Source: Cryobacterium breve
GTDB taxonomy: Bacteria; Actinomycetota; Actinomycetes; Actinomycetales; Microbacteriaceae
Direction of reading: 5' to 3'
Length of the DNA: 64,000 bases
NCBI RefSeq assembly: GCF_004402375.1
Contig: NZ_SOGJ01000034.1
Span: 124,001 to 188,000, forward strand
How positions within the stretch are numbered: position 1 is the first letter of the stretch; every line of letters begins with the position of its first letter. The notes under the pieces were generated by a model. That model made no database searches. It worked only from the letters and a program-made list of their open reading frames with translations, and was not told the DNA's origin. Of the stretch, positions 15,675 through 23,310 are shown piece after piece. Made by a program: the position numbers and the translations under genes.

Positions 15675-17413
15675 GCGATCCCGTCACCCCGGCCGTCACC
15701 GTCACCCCGGCCGTCACCTCCACCGCCACCGTCACCTCCACCTCCACCGTCACCGTTACCTCCACCTCCACCTCCACCTCGGCCCGGCGGCGTTGGGCCG
15801 GACTGGTCTTCATCAGCGTCGCGGTCGCCCTGATCATCGTGGACTCCACGATCATCAACGTGGCCATCCCCGCGATCGTCGACGACCTCGCGATCACGTC
15901 GACCCAGGTGCAGTGGGTGCAGGAGAGCTACACCCTCGTGTTCGCGGCCCTGCTGCTGGTGTTCGGCACCCTCGCCGACCGCTTCGGGCGGCGGCGCATC
16001 CTGATCCTCGGCGTGATCGTGTTCGCCACGGCATCTGTTTTCGCGGCGCTGTCGCAGACGGGCGAGCTCCTGATCCTGGCCCGCCTGATCCAGGGCGTCG
16101 GCGGGGCGATGGTGCTGCCCACCACGCTCTCCATCATCAATGCCACGTTCCGCGGCCGTGACCGTGGCATCGCCTTCGCCATCTGGGGTTCGACCATCGG
16201 CGGCATGGTGGCTGTCGGCCCGCTGCTCGGCGGCTGGCTCACCACCTATTTCTCCTGGCGCTGGGCGTTCGGCATCAACGTGCCCCTGGGCGTCGTCATC
16301 ATCGTCGGCGTGCTCGTCTTCGTACTGGAATCGAAGGATGCCGGCGAACCGCGCCGCATCGACGTCGTCGGTGCCGCGCTCTCGGTGATCACCAGCGCAT
16401 CGCTGGTCTTCGGGCTGATCGAGGGGCGCACCTACGGCTGGTGGTTCACCAACAACCCGCCCACCGTGGGGGACTGGACCTGGCCGTACGCGCTGTCGAT
16501 CATCCCGTTCGTGTTTCTGGTCACGATCGTGGCGGGCGTGGCCTTCATCTACTGGGGTCTCGCCCGGCAGCGCGCCGGCAAGACCACCCTGCTCGCTTTC
16601 TCCTTGTTCACGATCCCCTCGTTCCGCAACGGCAACATCGCGGCCATGATCGTCTCGCTCGGAGAGTTCGGCATCATCCTGTCGCTGCCGCTCTGGCTGC
16701 AGAATGTGCTCGGCTACGACGCCCTGCAGACCGGGTTCGTGCTGCTCGCCCTCGCGCTCGGCTCCTTCGTGGCCAGCGCGGTGTCCGGCGCGTTCGGCAA
16801 CAAGACCTCACCCGAGACCATAGTTCGGATGGGCATCGTCGCCGAGATCATCGGCGTCGCCGGTCTCGGTCTGGTCATCTCGGCGCAGTCGACCTGGCTC
16901 GTCGTCGTGCCGTTCCTGTTCGTCTACGGCATCGGCGTTGGCCTCGCGACCGCCCAGCTGACCGGCGTCGTGCTCAAGGACGTGCCGGTGGCTCAGAGTG
17001 GACAGGGTTCCGGCACCTCCAGCACCGCCCGGCAGATCGGCTCGGCCCTCGGCATCGCGGTGCTCGGCACGGTGCTGTTCACCTCGGTCGGTGCGTCACT
17101 CGACGCGAAACTCGCCAAGGTGCCGGGGCTGCCGCTCGAGACCCGGAGCCAGATCGTCGACGCGGTCGTCGACAGCGCCGGCTCGGTCATCCCGTCGCTG
17201 AATGAACAGAGTCCCGCGCTGGCGGCCGCCGCGCGCGAGGCGTTCAGTGACGGCACCCGGTACTCCGCCTACGCCGCCGCCGGGTTCCTCGTTCTCGGCT
17301 TCCTGGCCACGTTGCGCCTATCCGGCACAGCACCCCACGCGGATCCGCGCCCCGAAGACGTCGAACCCGGCTCGAGCATCTCGGCGGCGGACACCGTGGG
17401 GGAGCCCGTCTAG
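15671..17413 (+). CDS. MFS drug exporter, DHA2/EmrB-QacA type (14 TM)
   Basis: 580 residues. A hydrophilic N-terminal stretch of Thr/Val/Ser repeats (about 5-37) precedes the transport domain. Motifs include DSTIINVAIPAIVDDLAI in helix 1 (motif D1), LADRFGRRRILILG (motif A), the GGAMVLPTTLSIINATF region, and WRWAFGINVPLG, characteristic of the drug:H+ antiporter-2 group. ATGA coupling to the TspO gene fixes the start. Likely function: proton-driven efflux of amphipathic drugs or dyes across the cytoplasmic membrane, regulated by the adjacent MarR protein. Confidence 0.92.
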   Translation: MSDPVTPAVTVTPAVTSTATVTSTSTVTVTSTSTSTSARRRWAGLVFISVAVALIIVDSTIINVAIPAIVDDLAITSTQVQWVQESYTLVFAALLLVFGTLADRFGRRRILILGVIVFATASVFAALSQTGELLILARLIQGVGGAMVLPTTLSIINATFRGRDRGIAFAIWGSTIGGMVAVGPLLGGWLTTYFSWRWAFGINVPLGVVIIVGVLVFVLESKDAGEPRRIDVVGAALSVITSASLVFGLIEGRTYGWWFTNNPPTVGDWTWPYALSIIPFVFLVTIVAGVAFIYWGLARQRAGKTTLLAFSLFTIPSFRNGNIAAMIVSLGEFGIILSLPLWLQNVLGYDALQTGFVLLALALGSFVASAVSGAFGNKTSPETIVRMGIVAEIIGVAGLGLVISAQSTWLVVVPFLFVYGIGVGLATAQLTGVVLKDVPVAQSGQGSGTSSTARQIGSALGIAVLGTVLFTSVGASLDAKLAKVPGLPLETRSQIVDAVVDSAGSVIPSLNEQSPALAAAAREAFSDGTRYSAYAAAGFLVLGFLATLRLSGTAPHADPRPEDVEPGSSISAADTVGEPV

Positions 17414-17470
17414 CGGGCCGAGTTCTTGCAGCCGCACGCGCGGAGAAGGCCCGGCCGAGCCCGCCCGTGC

Positions 17471-17573
17471 GGCTAACTCAGGACATCCGTCGCCCGGGTT
17501 GCCCAGCCGCCGCGAACCAGTGCCGTCCCGGTGCGAACGTCGGGCCCGCCCGAACGGATCTCCTGAGTTAGCC
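17471..17573. repeat. 103-bp element with 19-bp terminal inverted repeats (copy A1)
   Basis: The left end GGCTAACTCAGGACATCCG (17471-17489) and the right end CGGATCTCCTGAGTTAGCC (17555-17573) are inverted repeats with one mismatch. A second copy with the same ends and nearly the same length occurs at 34772-34875, and interior blocks such as GCCGCCGCG are shared. Both copies lie between convergent genes. It could be a MITE/REP-like element, a bidirectional terminator, or both. Confidence 0.85.
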
Positions 17574-17626
17574 ACCAGACCCGCCTCCCTAACGGATGCG
17601 ACGGATGCGCAGCGGCCCGTGTGCGC

Positions 17627-17692
17627 CGCGGCGCACGTTCGGGAAGCCGGCGCACGTTAGAACGTGCGCCGGCTTCCACAGGGTGCGCCGCG
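17627..17692. repeat. Nested palindromic element (copy B1)
   Basis: An inner perfect 17-bp stem (17642-17658 with 17661-17677) closes on a 2-base AG loop. An outer 10-bp stem pairs CGCGGCGCAC (17627-17636) with GTGCGCCGCG (17683-17692). A second copy at 44050-44119 keeps the fold although the inner arms differ at paired positions. The 19 bases after the inner stem (from 17678) are identical in both copies. Together with element A1 this accounts for most of the 316-base gap 17,414-17,729. Confidence 0.88.
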
Positions 17693-17729
17693 AGTGGCTT
17701 TGCCCCGGACTGACCTACTGGACCAGCCC

Positions 17730-18737
17730 CTAGATCTCGGAGTCGTCCACGGGGCCGTCGGACTGCCCGGTCGTCGGCCCGGCGCCGTTGGTCACACCGC
17801 CGCCGGCACCTCCGGCCCCTGCCGCGTTGGCCTCGCGCTCCGCCCTCGCCGCGCGACGGGTCGGCTGCGGTTTCTGCACGGAGAGTTCCCCGCCCAGTCG
17901 ACCGCCGAACGGTCGCCCGTGGTCGGCGTACTCCTCACGGAAGTAGGCCATCCGCCACGGGCCCATTTCGATGCGAGCACCGGTGCGCAGCACCTGGCCG
18001 TCACGACGGCCCTGCCTCGGCTCCCGCTTCGCCCCGCCGGAGACGTCGCCGAGCGGGTACAGCACGTACTCGTCATTCTCATCGTGCCGGATTTCGGCGT
18101 GGAAGGGTTGCAGCCCGGCCAGCTGCAGGTCGGCATCCGGAGCCGAGCCGATCGTGGTGACGGTCGGACTCAAATCGAACTCGCGCGGCATCTGGCCGTT
18201 CCAGTTCTCCGAGCCGATGACGAAGATCAGCCGGGGCCGCCCTGCACCCGGGGTGTAGTGGGTCGTGGTCACCCGGCGACGGATGCGCCGGTCGAAGGTC
18301 GGCACCAGCGGCAGCAGCGTGGGCGGCGGCAAGGGCAGGGACAGGCTCTCCGACCCGGCCACGCTGCGTCGCCGCAACAGCGGAGCCAGCGCAGCCCTGC
18401 TCCCGAGTGCGATGTGGACTGAACCGGTCAGCAGCCGTTGGATGACTGGGGCTTTGACGGCTCCGAGCCGGATTATGAGACCGTTCGGACCCGATACGGA
18501 GACGCTGAGGCCGCGCTCGGCCAGGTCGCCGGCCAGACCGCGGAGGTCCTTGAGCTTCACGGTGCTGGTGCGCACGAGCAGCTCGGGATTGCTGGAAAAA
18601 ATCTCGACGTCGAGTCCGCTGGCCTTGATGGTGCCCTGCATCCGCTCGGCGCCCGCCGCATCCGTGGTGTCGCCTGCCGGATCCGGCTCCGCAAGGGAGT
18701 ACTCCAGGTCGATGTCCAGGCGGGTGGTGGGACTCAT
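17730..18737 (-). CDS. FHA-domain protein
   Basis: 335 residues. The C-terminal half holds a forkhead-associated-like fold, with FDLSPTVTTIGSAPDADLQL followed by LQPFHAEIRHDENDEYVLYP, matching the FHA pattern of a GS...D..L core and then the H of the binding loop. The N-terminal ~150 residues look like a beta-rich domain of unknown type. The C-terminus is a charged, Ala/Gly-rich tail. ATG at 18737 follows the stop of a small conserved gene by two bases, so they form a pair. FHA domains bind phosphothreonine; no kinase is adjacent here, though one lies 44 kb away. The N-terminal domain's role is unknown. Confidence 0.82.
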   Translation of the reverse strand: MSPTTRLDIDLEYSLAEPDPAGDTTDAAGAERMQGTIKASGLDVEIFSSNPELLVRTSTVKLKDLRGLAGDLAERGLSVSVSGPNGLIIRLGAVKAPVIQRLLTGSVHIALGSRAALAPLLRRRSVAGSESLSLPLPPPTLLPLVPTFDRRIRRRVTTTHYTPGAGRPRLIFVIGSENWNGQMPREFDLSPTVTTIGSAPDADLQLAGLQPFHAEIRHDENDEYVLYPLGDVSGGAKREPRQGRRDGQVLRTGARIEMGPWRMAYFREEYADHGRPFGGRLGGELSVQKPQPTRRAARAEREANAAGAGGAGGGVTNGAGPTTGQSDGPVDDSEI

Positions 18738-18739
18738 GG

Positions 18740-19003
18740 CTACTTGGTGAGCGGTTCGGTGCCGGAACCCTCGCTCGTGGTGACCCGCAGAGTGCCGTTC
18801 AATTTCCAGGTGGCCCGTGGTGCGTCCGGCCCGATGTCGCGCGGCACCTCCACGGTCATATCGATGAAGCTGTAGTTGATGACTGCGCTCTTGCCGGTCA
18901 GGTAGGACCACATCTCCTTGCCGAGGTCGGTCCAGTCCTTGATGTTGTGTGCGTCGGGGCCGGTGGCGGTGGGAGCGGGTGCGGGGTTCTGGCTGTCAGT
19001 CAC
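18740..19003 (-). CDS. Small conserved-looking hypothetical protein paired with FHA gene
   Basis: 87 residues: a disordered Pro/Ala N-terminus (about 1-20), then NIKDWTDLGKEMWSYLTGK and a predicted beta-sheet part with VINYSFIDMTVEVPRDIG and ATWKLNGTLRVTTSE. The stop is two bases from the start of the FHA gene, so they are probably translated together. I do not recognise the family. The Trp-rich helix followed by strands suggests a small soluble domain. ATG at 19003; AGAAGG-type sequence lies just upstream. Confidence 0.7.
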   Translation of the reverse strand: MTDSQNPAPAPTATGPDAHNIKDWTDLGKEMWSYLTGKSAVINYSFIDMTVEVPRDIGPDAPRATWKLNGTLRVTTSEGSGTEPLTK

Positions 19004-19317
19004 GGTGTGGTCCTTCTCGCTTGGTTGCAGGGAATCGGCACTCGGTCGTCACACATCCGGCCACGCAAGGCCAGAATCGGATCAACATCGAACCGCCGCG
19101 CGGACAGCCGACAGGAGCCTCGTCTGGCGCGCGTAGGCCAACCATAGTTGAGCGCGGCGGCCGGGGGAAGAGTCCGGTTGCACCGGTTCAAGACCGGTTT
19201 CCAACCCGGCCGAAAACGGTGCGGCCCCGGCTCTCGTCGGTGGTCTCGGCTAGCCTCGAAACAACCGTGATCGGCACTTCCGAACGCGGGGTGCGCCCCA
19301 GCACTGAGGAGATCCGC

Positions 19318-22300
19318 GTGTTCCTGTCTGGCACTGCCACCGTCATCTATTCTGCGAGTGACCTCAGCGCCGCGGCGGCGTGCGAATGGGCCGTGTTGCG
19401 ACGGCTCGACGCAAAGCTGGGACGCATCGACGCCGTTCCCGGAACGGAAGACGCCATGCTCGCGCGCACCGCCGAGTTGGGCGACGCGCACGAGCTGCGC
19501 ATGCTGCAACGGCTGCGCGCTACCCGTGCCGTCGTCGAGATCGACCGTGGGAACATCGCCGACATCATCGCCGGTTCGGCTGAAAGTGCCGCGGCCCGAA
19601 GCGAGGCGGCCCTGCGCGACGGTGCCGAGGTGGTTTTCCAGGCCGCGTTCTTCGACGGGCGCTTCCTCGGCTATGCCGACTTCATCATCCGTTCAGAGCC
19701 CGACGGCCCAGCGGATGCTGCGGGCGACGTCGGTTCCGCCGGCGAGGTGCCCGTGTACGAGGTCTACGACACGAAGCTGGCGCGCTCGGCGAAGATCACG
19801 GCCCTGCTGCAATTGGGGGCGTACAGCGACCAGCTCGAACGGATTGGCGTGGCGACGGGGGAGAACGTGCACCTGATGCTGGGCGACGGTCGCACGAGCT
19901 CGCACCGGCTGCAGGATATCCTTCCGGTCTACCGTGCTCGGCGGGCCCGCCTCGAACGACTGGTCGACGAGCGACTCGCCGACACCCAGGCCACCCCCTG
20001 GGGTGACCCGCGGTACACGGCCTGCGGTCGCTGCGACCTTTGCGAGGAGCAGGTGCGCCTGCACCGCGACGTGCTCCTGGTCGCGAATCTGCGGCTCAGC
20101 CAGAGGGCGCGGCTGCGCACCTCGGGCATTCTCTCCATCGATGACCTTGCCGCCCGCACGCTGCCGGTCCCGGGCTTGTCCAACACCACCCTGGCCACCC
20201 TGCAGGGGCAGGCCCGGCTGCAGATCGAGCCGCCGCGTTCCGGTCGCCCGCTCAACTGGGAGATCATCAACCCGGCTGCGCTCGCGGCTCTCCCCGCGCC
20301 CGACGCAGGAGACGTGTTCTTCGACTTCGAGGGTGACCCGCTCTACCAGGAGGGTGGCGACGGGGGTGCTTCCGGCACCGGCACCGTCGACTGGGGGTTG
20401 GACTACCTGTTCGGTCTGGTGGAGCCGAACGGCACTTTCCGCACCTTCTGGGCGCACAACCACGCCGAGGAGCGCCAGGCGCTGACCGACTTCCTGGAGT
20501 ATGTGCGGCAACGCCGATCGCGGCATCCGGGGTTGCACATCTACCACTACGCCCCCTACGAGCGCACGCACCTGCTCACTCTCGCCGCCCGCCACGGCGT
20601 CGGCGAGGAGGCTGTGGACGATCTGCTGCGCGCCACTGTGCTCGTGGACCTCTACCCGATCGTGCGGCGGGGCCTCCGCATCGGCAGTCGCAGCTATTCG
20701 CTCAAGAAGCTCGAGCCGCTGTACATGGGCATCGAGGAGCGGGAGGGCGTGGCCAACGCCGCCGACTCGATCACGGAATATGTGCGCTCACGCACCCTGC
20801 TCGCCGCAGGGCAGACGGAGGCCGCGGGCCAGATCCTGCACGACATCGCCCGGTACAACGCGTACGACTGCCGTTCCACCCTTGGGCTCCGCGACTGGTT
20901 GCTGGAGCGGGCGGACGAGCGGGCGGCAGACACCGTCGCGCCGCCGGTGACCCTGCACGACGTTACTCTGCCGGTGCGGGAGCCAGACCCGGTCTACCTC
21001 GAACTTTCCGCGCTCCTGGCCGAGGTGCCGCCGGCCGACCGCACAGCCGACCAGACAGCGCTTGCCCTCGCGGCCGCTGCGATCGACTACCACCGGCGGG
21101 AACAGAAGTCCTTCTGGTGGGACCACTACAGCCGCCTCAGCGCGCCCGTGGACGACTGGGCCGACACCAGGGACGTGCTCGTGGTCGACTCCGCCACGGT
21201 TCACCTCGGCTGGCATCGAGAAGGGCGTCAGACGCTCGACCGCCGCGTGCTGCGGCTCACCGGGGCACTCGCGCCGGGCAGTTCGATCAAGGTCGGACAG
21301 CAGCCGTTCCTCCTTTACGACCTGCCCTATCCACCGATCCGGCGTAGTGACGCCCCCGGTGCGCGCACAGCGCACAACAAGGCGACCGTCGTCGACGTGA
21401 TCGACGAGTCGGTGTTCCTGGTGGAGGAGGTGCTCGAGCGTGATGCGCCCACCCACCGGCAACTCCCGATCGCCCTGACGCCGGGCACGCCGCCGCCGCC
21501 TGGAAGCCAGGTCACCGCCATTTCAGAGTGGGGCCGTGCCGTGCTGGACGCCTGGCCGGACCCGCTGCCTGACGCCGCCCTCGACCTGTTGCGCCGAACA
21601 CCGCCTCGGCTGCGCGGTGCGGTCGGACTGGCCCAGCCCGGAGAGAGCGGCGGGGGCGAAGAGGGCGGCGACGGACTCGCCGTGCGCAGCGCCATCCTGG
21701 ACACACTGCTCGAGCTCGACCGGTCCTACCTGGCCGTGCAGGGTCCACCGGGAACAGGCAAGACCTTTGTGGGGTCGAGGGTGATCGCCGACCTCGTCGT
21801 GCGGCACGGCTGGCGTATCGGGGTCGTCGCTCAATCGCATGCGGCCGTCGAAAACATGCTCCGGGCGGTACTCGCCGCGGGCATCGATGCCGGGCTGGAG
21901 CCGGGCCAGGTGGGCAAGAAGCCGAAGAAGGGCGACGAGAAGAAGTCCGTGCCATGGACCCCGCTGGACGCCAAGACGTACGGACAGTTCACCGGGCAGC
22001 CCGGCGGCTGGGTGCTCGGCGGCACCGCCTGGGACTTCAGCAACGCCGATCGGGTGCCGCGCGGATCCCTCGACCTGCTCGTGATCGACGAGGCCGGGCA
22101 GTTCTCGCTGGCCAGCACCATCGCGGCCGCCGTCGCCGCGCAGCGACTGCTGCTCCTGGGCGACCCGCAACAACTGCCGCAGGTCAGTCAGGGCACGCAT
22201 CCCGAACCCGTCGATGGGTCCGCGCTCGGTTGGCTCAGCGACGGGCACCAGGTGCTCCCGCCGAAGTTCGGCTATTTTCTGAAGACAAGCTGGCGCATGC

Positions 22301-22875
22301 ATCCGAGCGTGTGCGCGCCGGTGTCGGCCCTGTCCTACGAAGGGCGGCTGCTCTCCCACCCCTCGGACCGCTTCATAGCGGGAGTCGAACCGGGGCTGCA
22401 CCCGGTGCCCGTGCCGCACTCCATGAATTCCACGTCGTCGATGGAGGAGACCGAGACCGTGGTCTCGCTGGTGCGCGGCCTGCTCAGCCGGCCCTTCACT
22501 TCCGGGGGCCGCACCCGACCGCTGGACCAAGGCGACGTGATCGTCGTGGCCCCCTACAACGCGCAGGTCGAGCTGCTCCGCATGCACCTGGGTCAAGCCG
22601 GGCTCAGCGAGGTGCCCGTCGGCACGGTCGACAAGTTTCAGGGGAAGGAGGCGGCCGTGGCAGTCATCTCACTGGCCGCGTCGTCGGCGCAGGAGGTGCC
22701 GCGCGGCCTGGAGTTCCTGCTGCTGGCCAACCGACTGAACGTGGCCATCTCCCGGGCGCAGTGGGCGGCGTGGCTCGTCTATTCGCCCGCACTGACCGAA
22801 ACCCTGCCCACCAGCGTGGAGGGGCTCGCCCAACTGAGCGCCTTCATCACCCTGGTCATGTCGGACCCGGCCTGA
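19318..22875 (+). CDS. TM0106-family RecB-like nuclease fused to superfamily 1 helicase
   Basis: 1,185 residues from the GTG at 19318, which has GAGGAG at 19306-19311. N-terminal region (about 1-340): RecB-like nuclease with ELGDAHE and VYEVYDTKLARSAK. A four-Cys-type cluster, CGRCDLCEE, follows. The middle (about 320-540) is an RNase H-like exonuclease with DVFFDFEGDPLY and IYHYAPYERTH. C-terminal: Dna2/Upf1-like SF1 helicase with Walker A GPPGTGKT (809-816), DEAG (924-927), GDPQQLPQV and late motif VDKFQGKEA. It probably processes DNA ends in repair. It is monocistronic and convergent with the PTS genes. Confidence 0.9.
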   Translation: MFLSGTATVIYSASDLSAAAACEWAVLRRLDAKLGRIDAVPGTEDAMLARTAELGDAHELRMLQRLRATRAVVEIDRGNIADIIAGSAESAAARSEAALRDGAEVVFQAAFFDGRFLGYADFIIRSEPDGPADAAGDVGSAGEVPVYEVYDTKLARSAKITALLQLGAYSDQLERIGVATGENVHLMLGDGRTSSHRLQDILPVYRARRARLERLVDERLADTQATPWGDPRYTACGRCDLCEEQVRLHRDVLLVANLRLSQRARLRTSGILSIDDLAARTLPVPGLSNTTLATLQGQARLQIEPPRSGRPLNWEIINPAALAALPAPDAGDVFFDFEGDPLYQEGGDGGASGTGTVDWGLDYLFGLVEPNGTFRTFWAHNHAEERQALTDFLEYVRQRRSRHPGLHIYHYAPYERTHLLTLAARHGVGEEAVDDLLRATVLVDLYPIVRRGLRIGSRSYSLKKLEPLYMGIEEREGVANAADSITEYVRSRTLLAAGQTEAAGQILHDIARYNAYDCRSTLGLRDWLLERADERAADTVAPPVTLHDVTLPVREPDPVYLELSALLAEVPPADRTADQTALALAAAAIDYHRREQKSFWWDHYSRLSAPVDDWADTRDVLVVDSATVHLGWHREGRQTLDRRVLRLTGALAPGSSIKVGQQPFLLYDLPYPPIRRSDAPGARTAHNKATVVDVIDESVFLVEEVLERDAPTHRQLPIALTPGTPPPPGSQVTAISEWGRAVLDAWPDPLPDAALDLLRRTPPRLRGAVGLAQPGESGGGEEGGDGLAVRSAILDTLLELDRSYLAVQGPPGTGKTFVGSRVIADLVVRHGWRIGVVAQSHAAVENMLRAVLAAGIDAGLEPGQVGKKPKKGDEKKSVPWTPLDAKTYGQFTGQPGGWVLGGTAWDFSNADRVPRGSLDLLVIDEAGQFSLASTIAAAVAAQRLLLLGDPQQLPQVSQGTHPEPVDGSALGWLSDGHQVLPPKFGYFLKTSWRMHPSVCAPVSALSYEGRLLSHPSDRFIAGVEPGLHPVPVPHSMNSTSSMEETETVVSLVRGLLSRPFTSGGRTRPLDQGDVIVVAPYNAQVELLRMHLGQAGLSEVPVGTVDKFQGKEAAVAVISLAASSAQEVPRGLEFLLLANRLNVAISRAQWAAWLVYSPALTETLPTSVEGLAQLSAFITLVMSDPA

Positions 22876-22902
22876 CTACACGAATGACTCGGGCACACGA
22901 AA

Positions 22903-22945
22903 AGGCACCCCCTTCCGCCACGAGTGGCGCGGAACGAGGGTGCCT
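22903..22945 (-). terminator. Hairpin terminator after ptsH
   Basis: AGGCACCC (22903-22910) pairs with GGGTGCCT (22938-22945), with inner pairing TTCCG/CGGAA and CCAC/GTGG around a GA loop. Read on the minus strand the hairpin is followed by TTTT, so it fits a rho-independent terminator for ptsH. It may also serve the convergent helicase gene. Confidence 0.8.
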
Positions 22946-22957
22946 CCTGACTACGTG

Positions 22958-23236
22958 TTACTCGGCGTCGAGGTCCGTTTCGAGGATCTTGACGAGCGAT
23001 TCGAGAGCCTCATCGGCTCCGTCGCCCTCAGCGCGCAACACGACGACGTCGCCGTTGGCGGCACCCAGGCTCATCAGCGACAGGATGCTCGAGGCATCCA
23101 TAGCGTCTTCGGCCGGGTCCGTCTCGAGGGCGATGGTGACCTCGATGGCCAGTTCGCCGACGGCCGCCGCGAAGATCGAAGCAGGGCGCGCGTGCAGACC
23201 GACGCGGCTCGCGATGGTGGCTTTACGTTCGGACAT
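22958..23236 (-). CDS. ptsH: Phosphocarrier protein HPr
   Basis: 92 residues, normal HPr length. The phosphorylation site is GLHARPAS with His15. The Ser46-equivalent region reads DASSILSLMSLGA, where the regulatory-serine context of Firmicutes is only partly kept. HPr takes phosphate from enzyme I (ptsI, 75 bases upstream on the same strand) and passes it to the EIIA domain of FruA. ATG at 23236 has a strong AGGAGG Shine-Dalgarno four to five bases upstream. Confidence 0.96.
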   Translation of the reverse strand: MSERKATIASRVGLHARPASIFAAAVGELAIEVTIALETDPAEDAMDASSILSLMSLGAANGDVVVLRAEGDGADEALESLVKILETDLDAE

Positions 23237-23310
23237 GGTTCCTCCTAATTGGTGCCCGGCGACGGGGTGGCTCGCCGGTGATGATGCGTTGCGACGGATG
23301 TCCGAAGCGG

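Noticed and set aside
17318-17679. Small minus-strand ORFs ending in RATDVLS
   Set aside because: These are translations of the inverted-repeat element A; the same peptide end recurs at the second copy.
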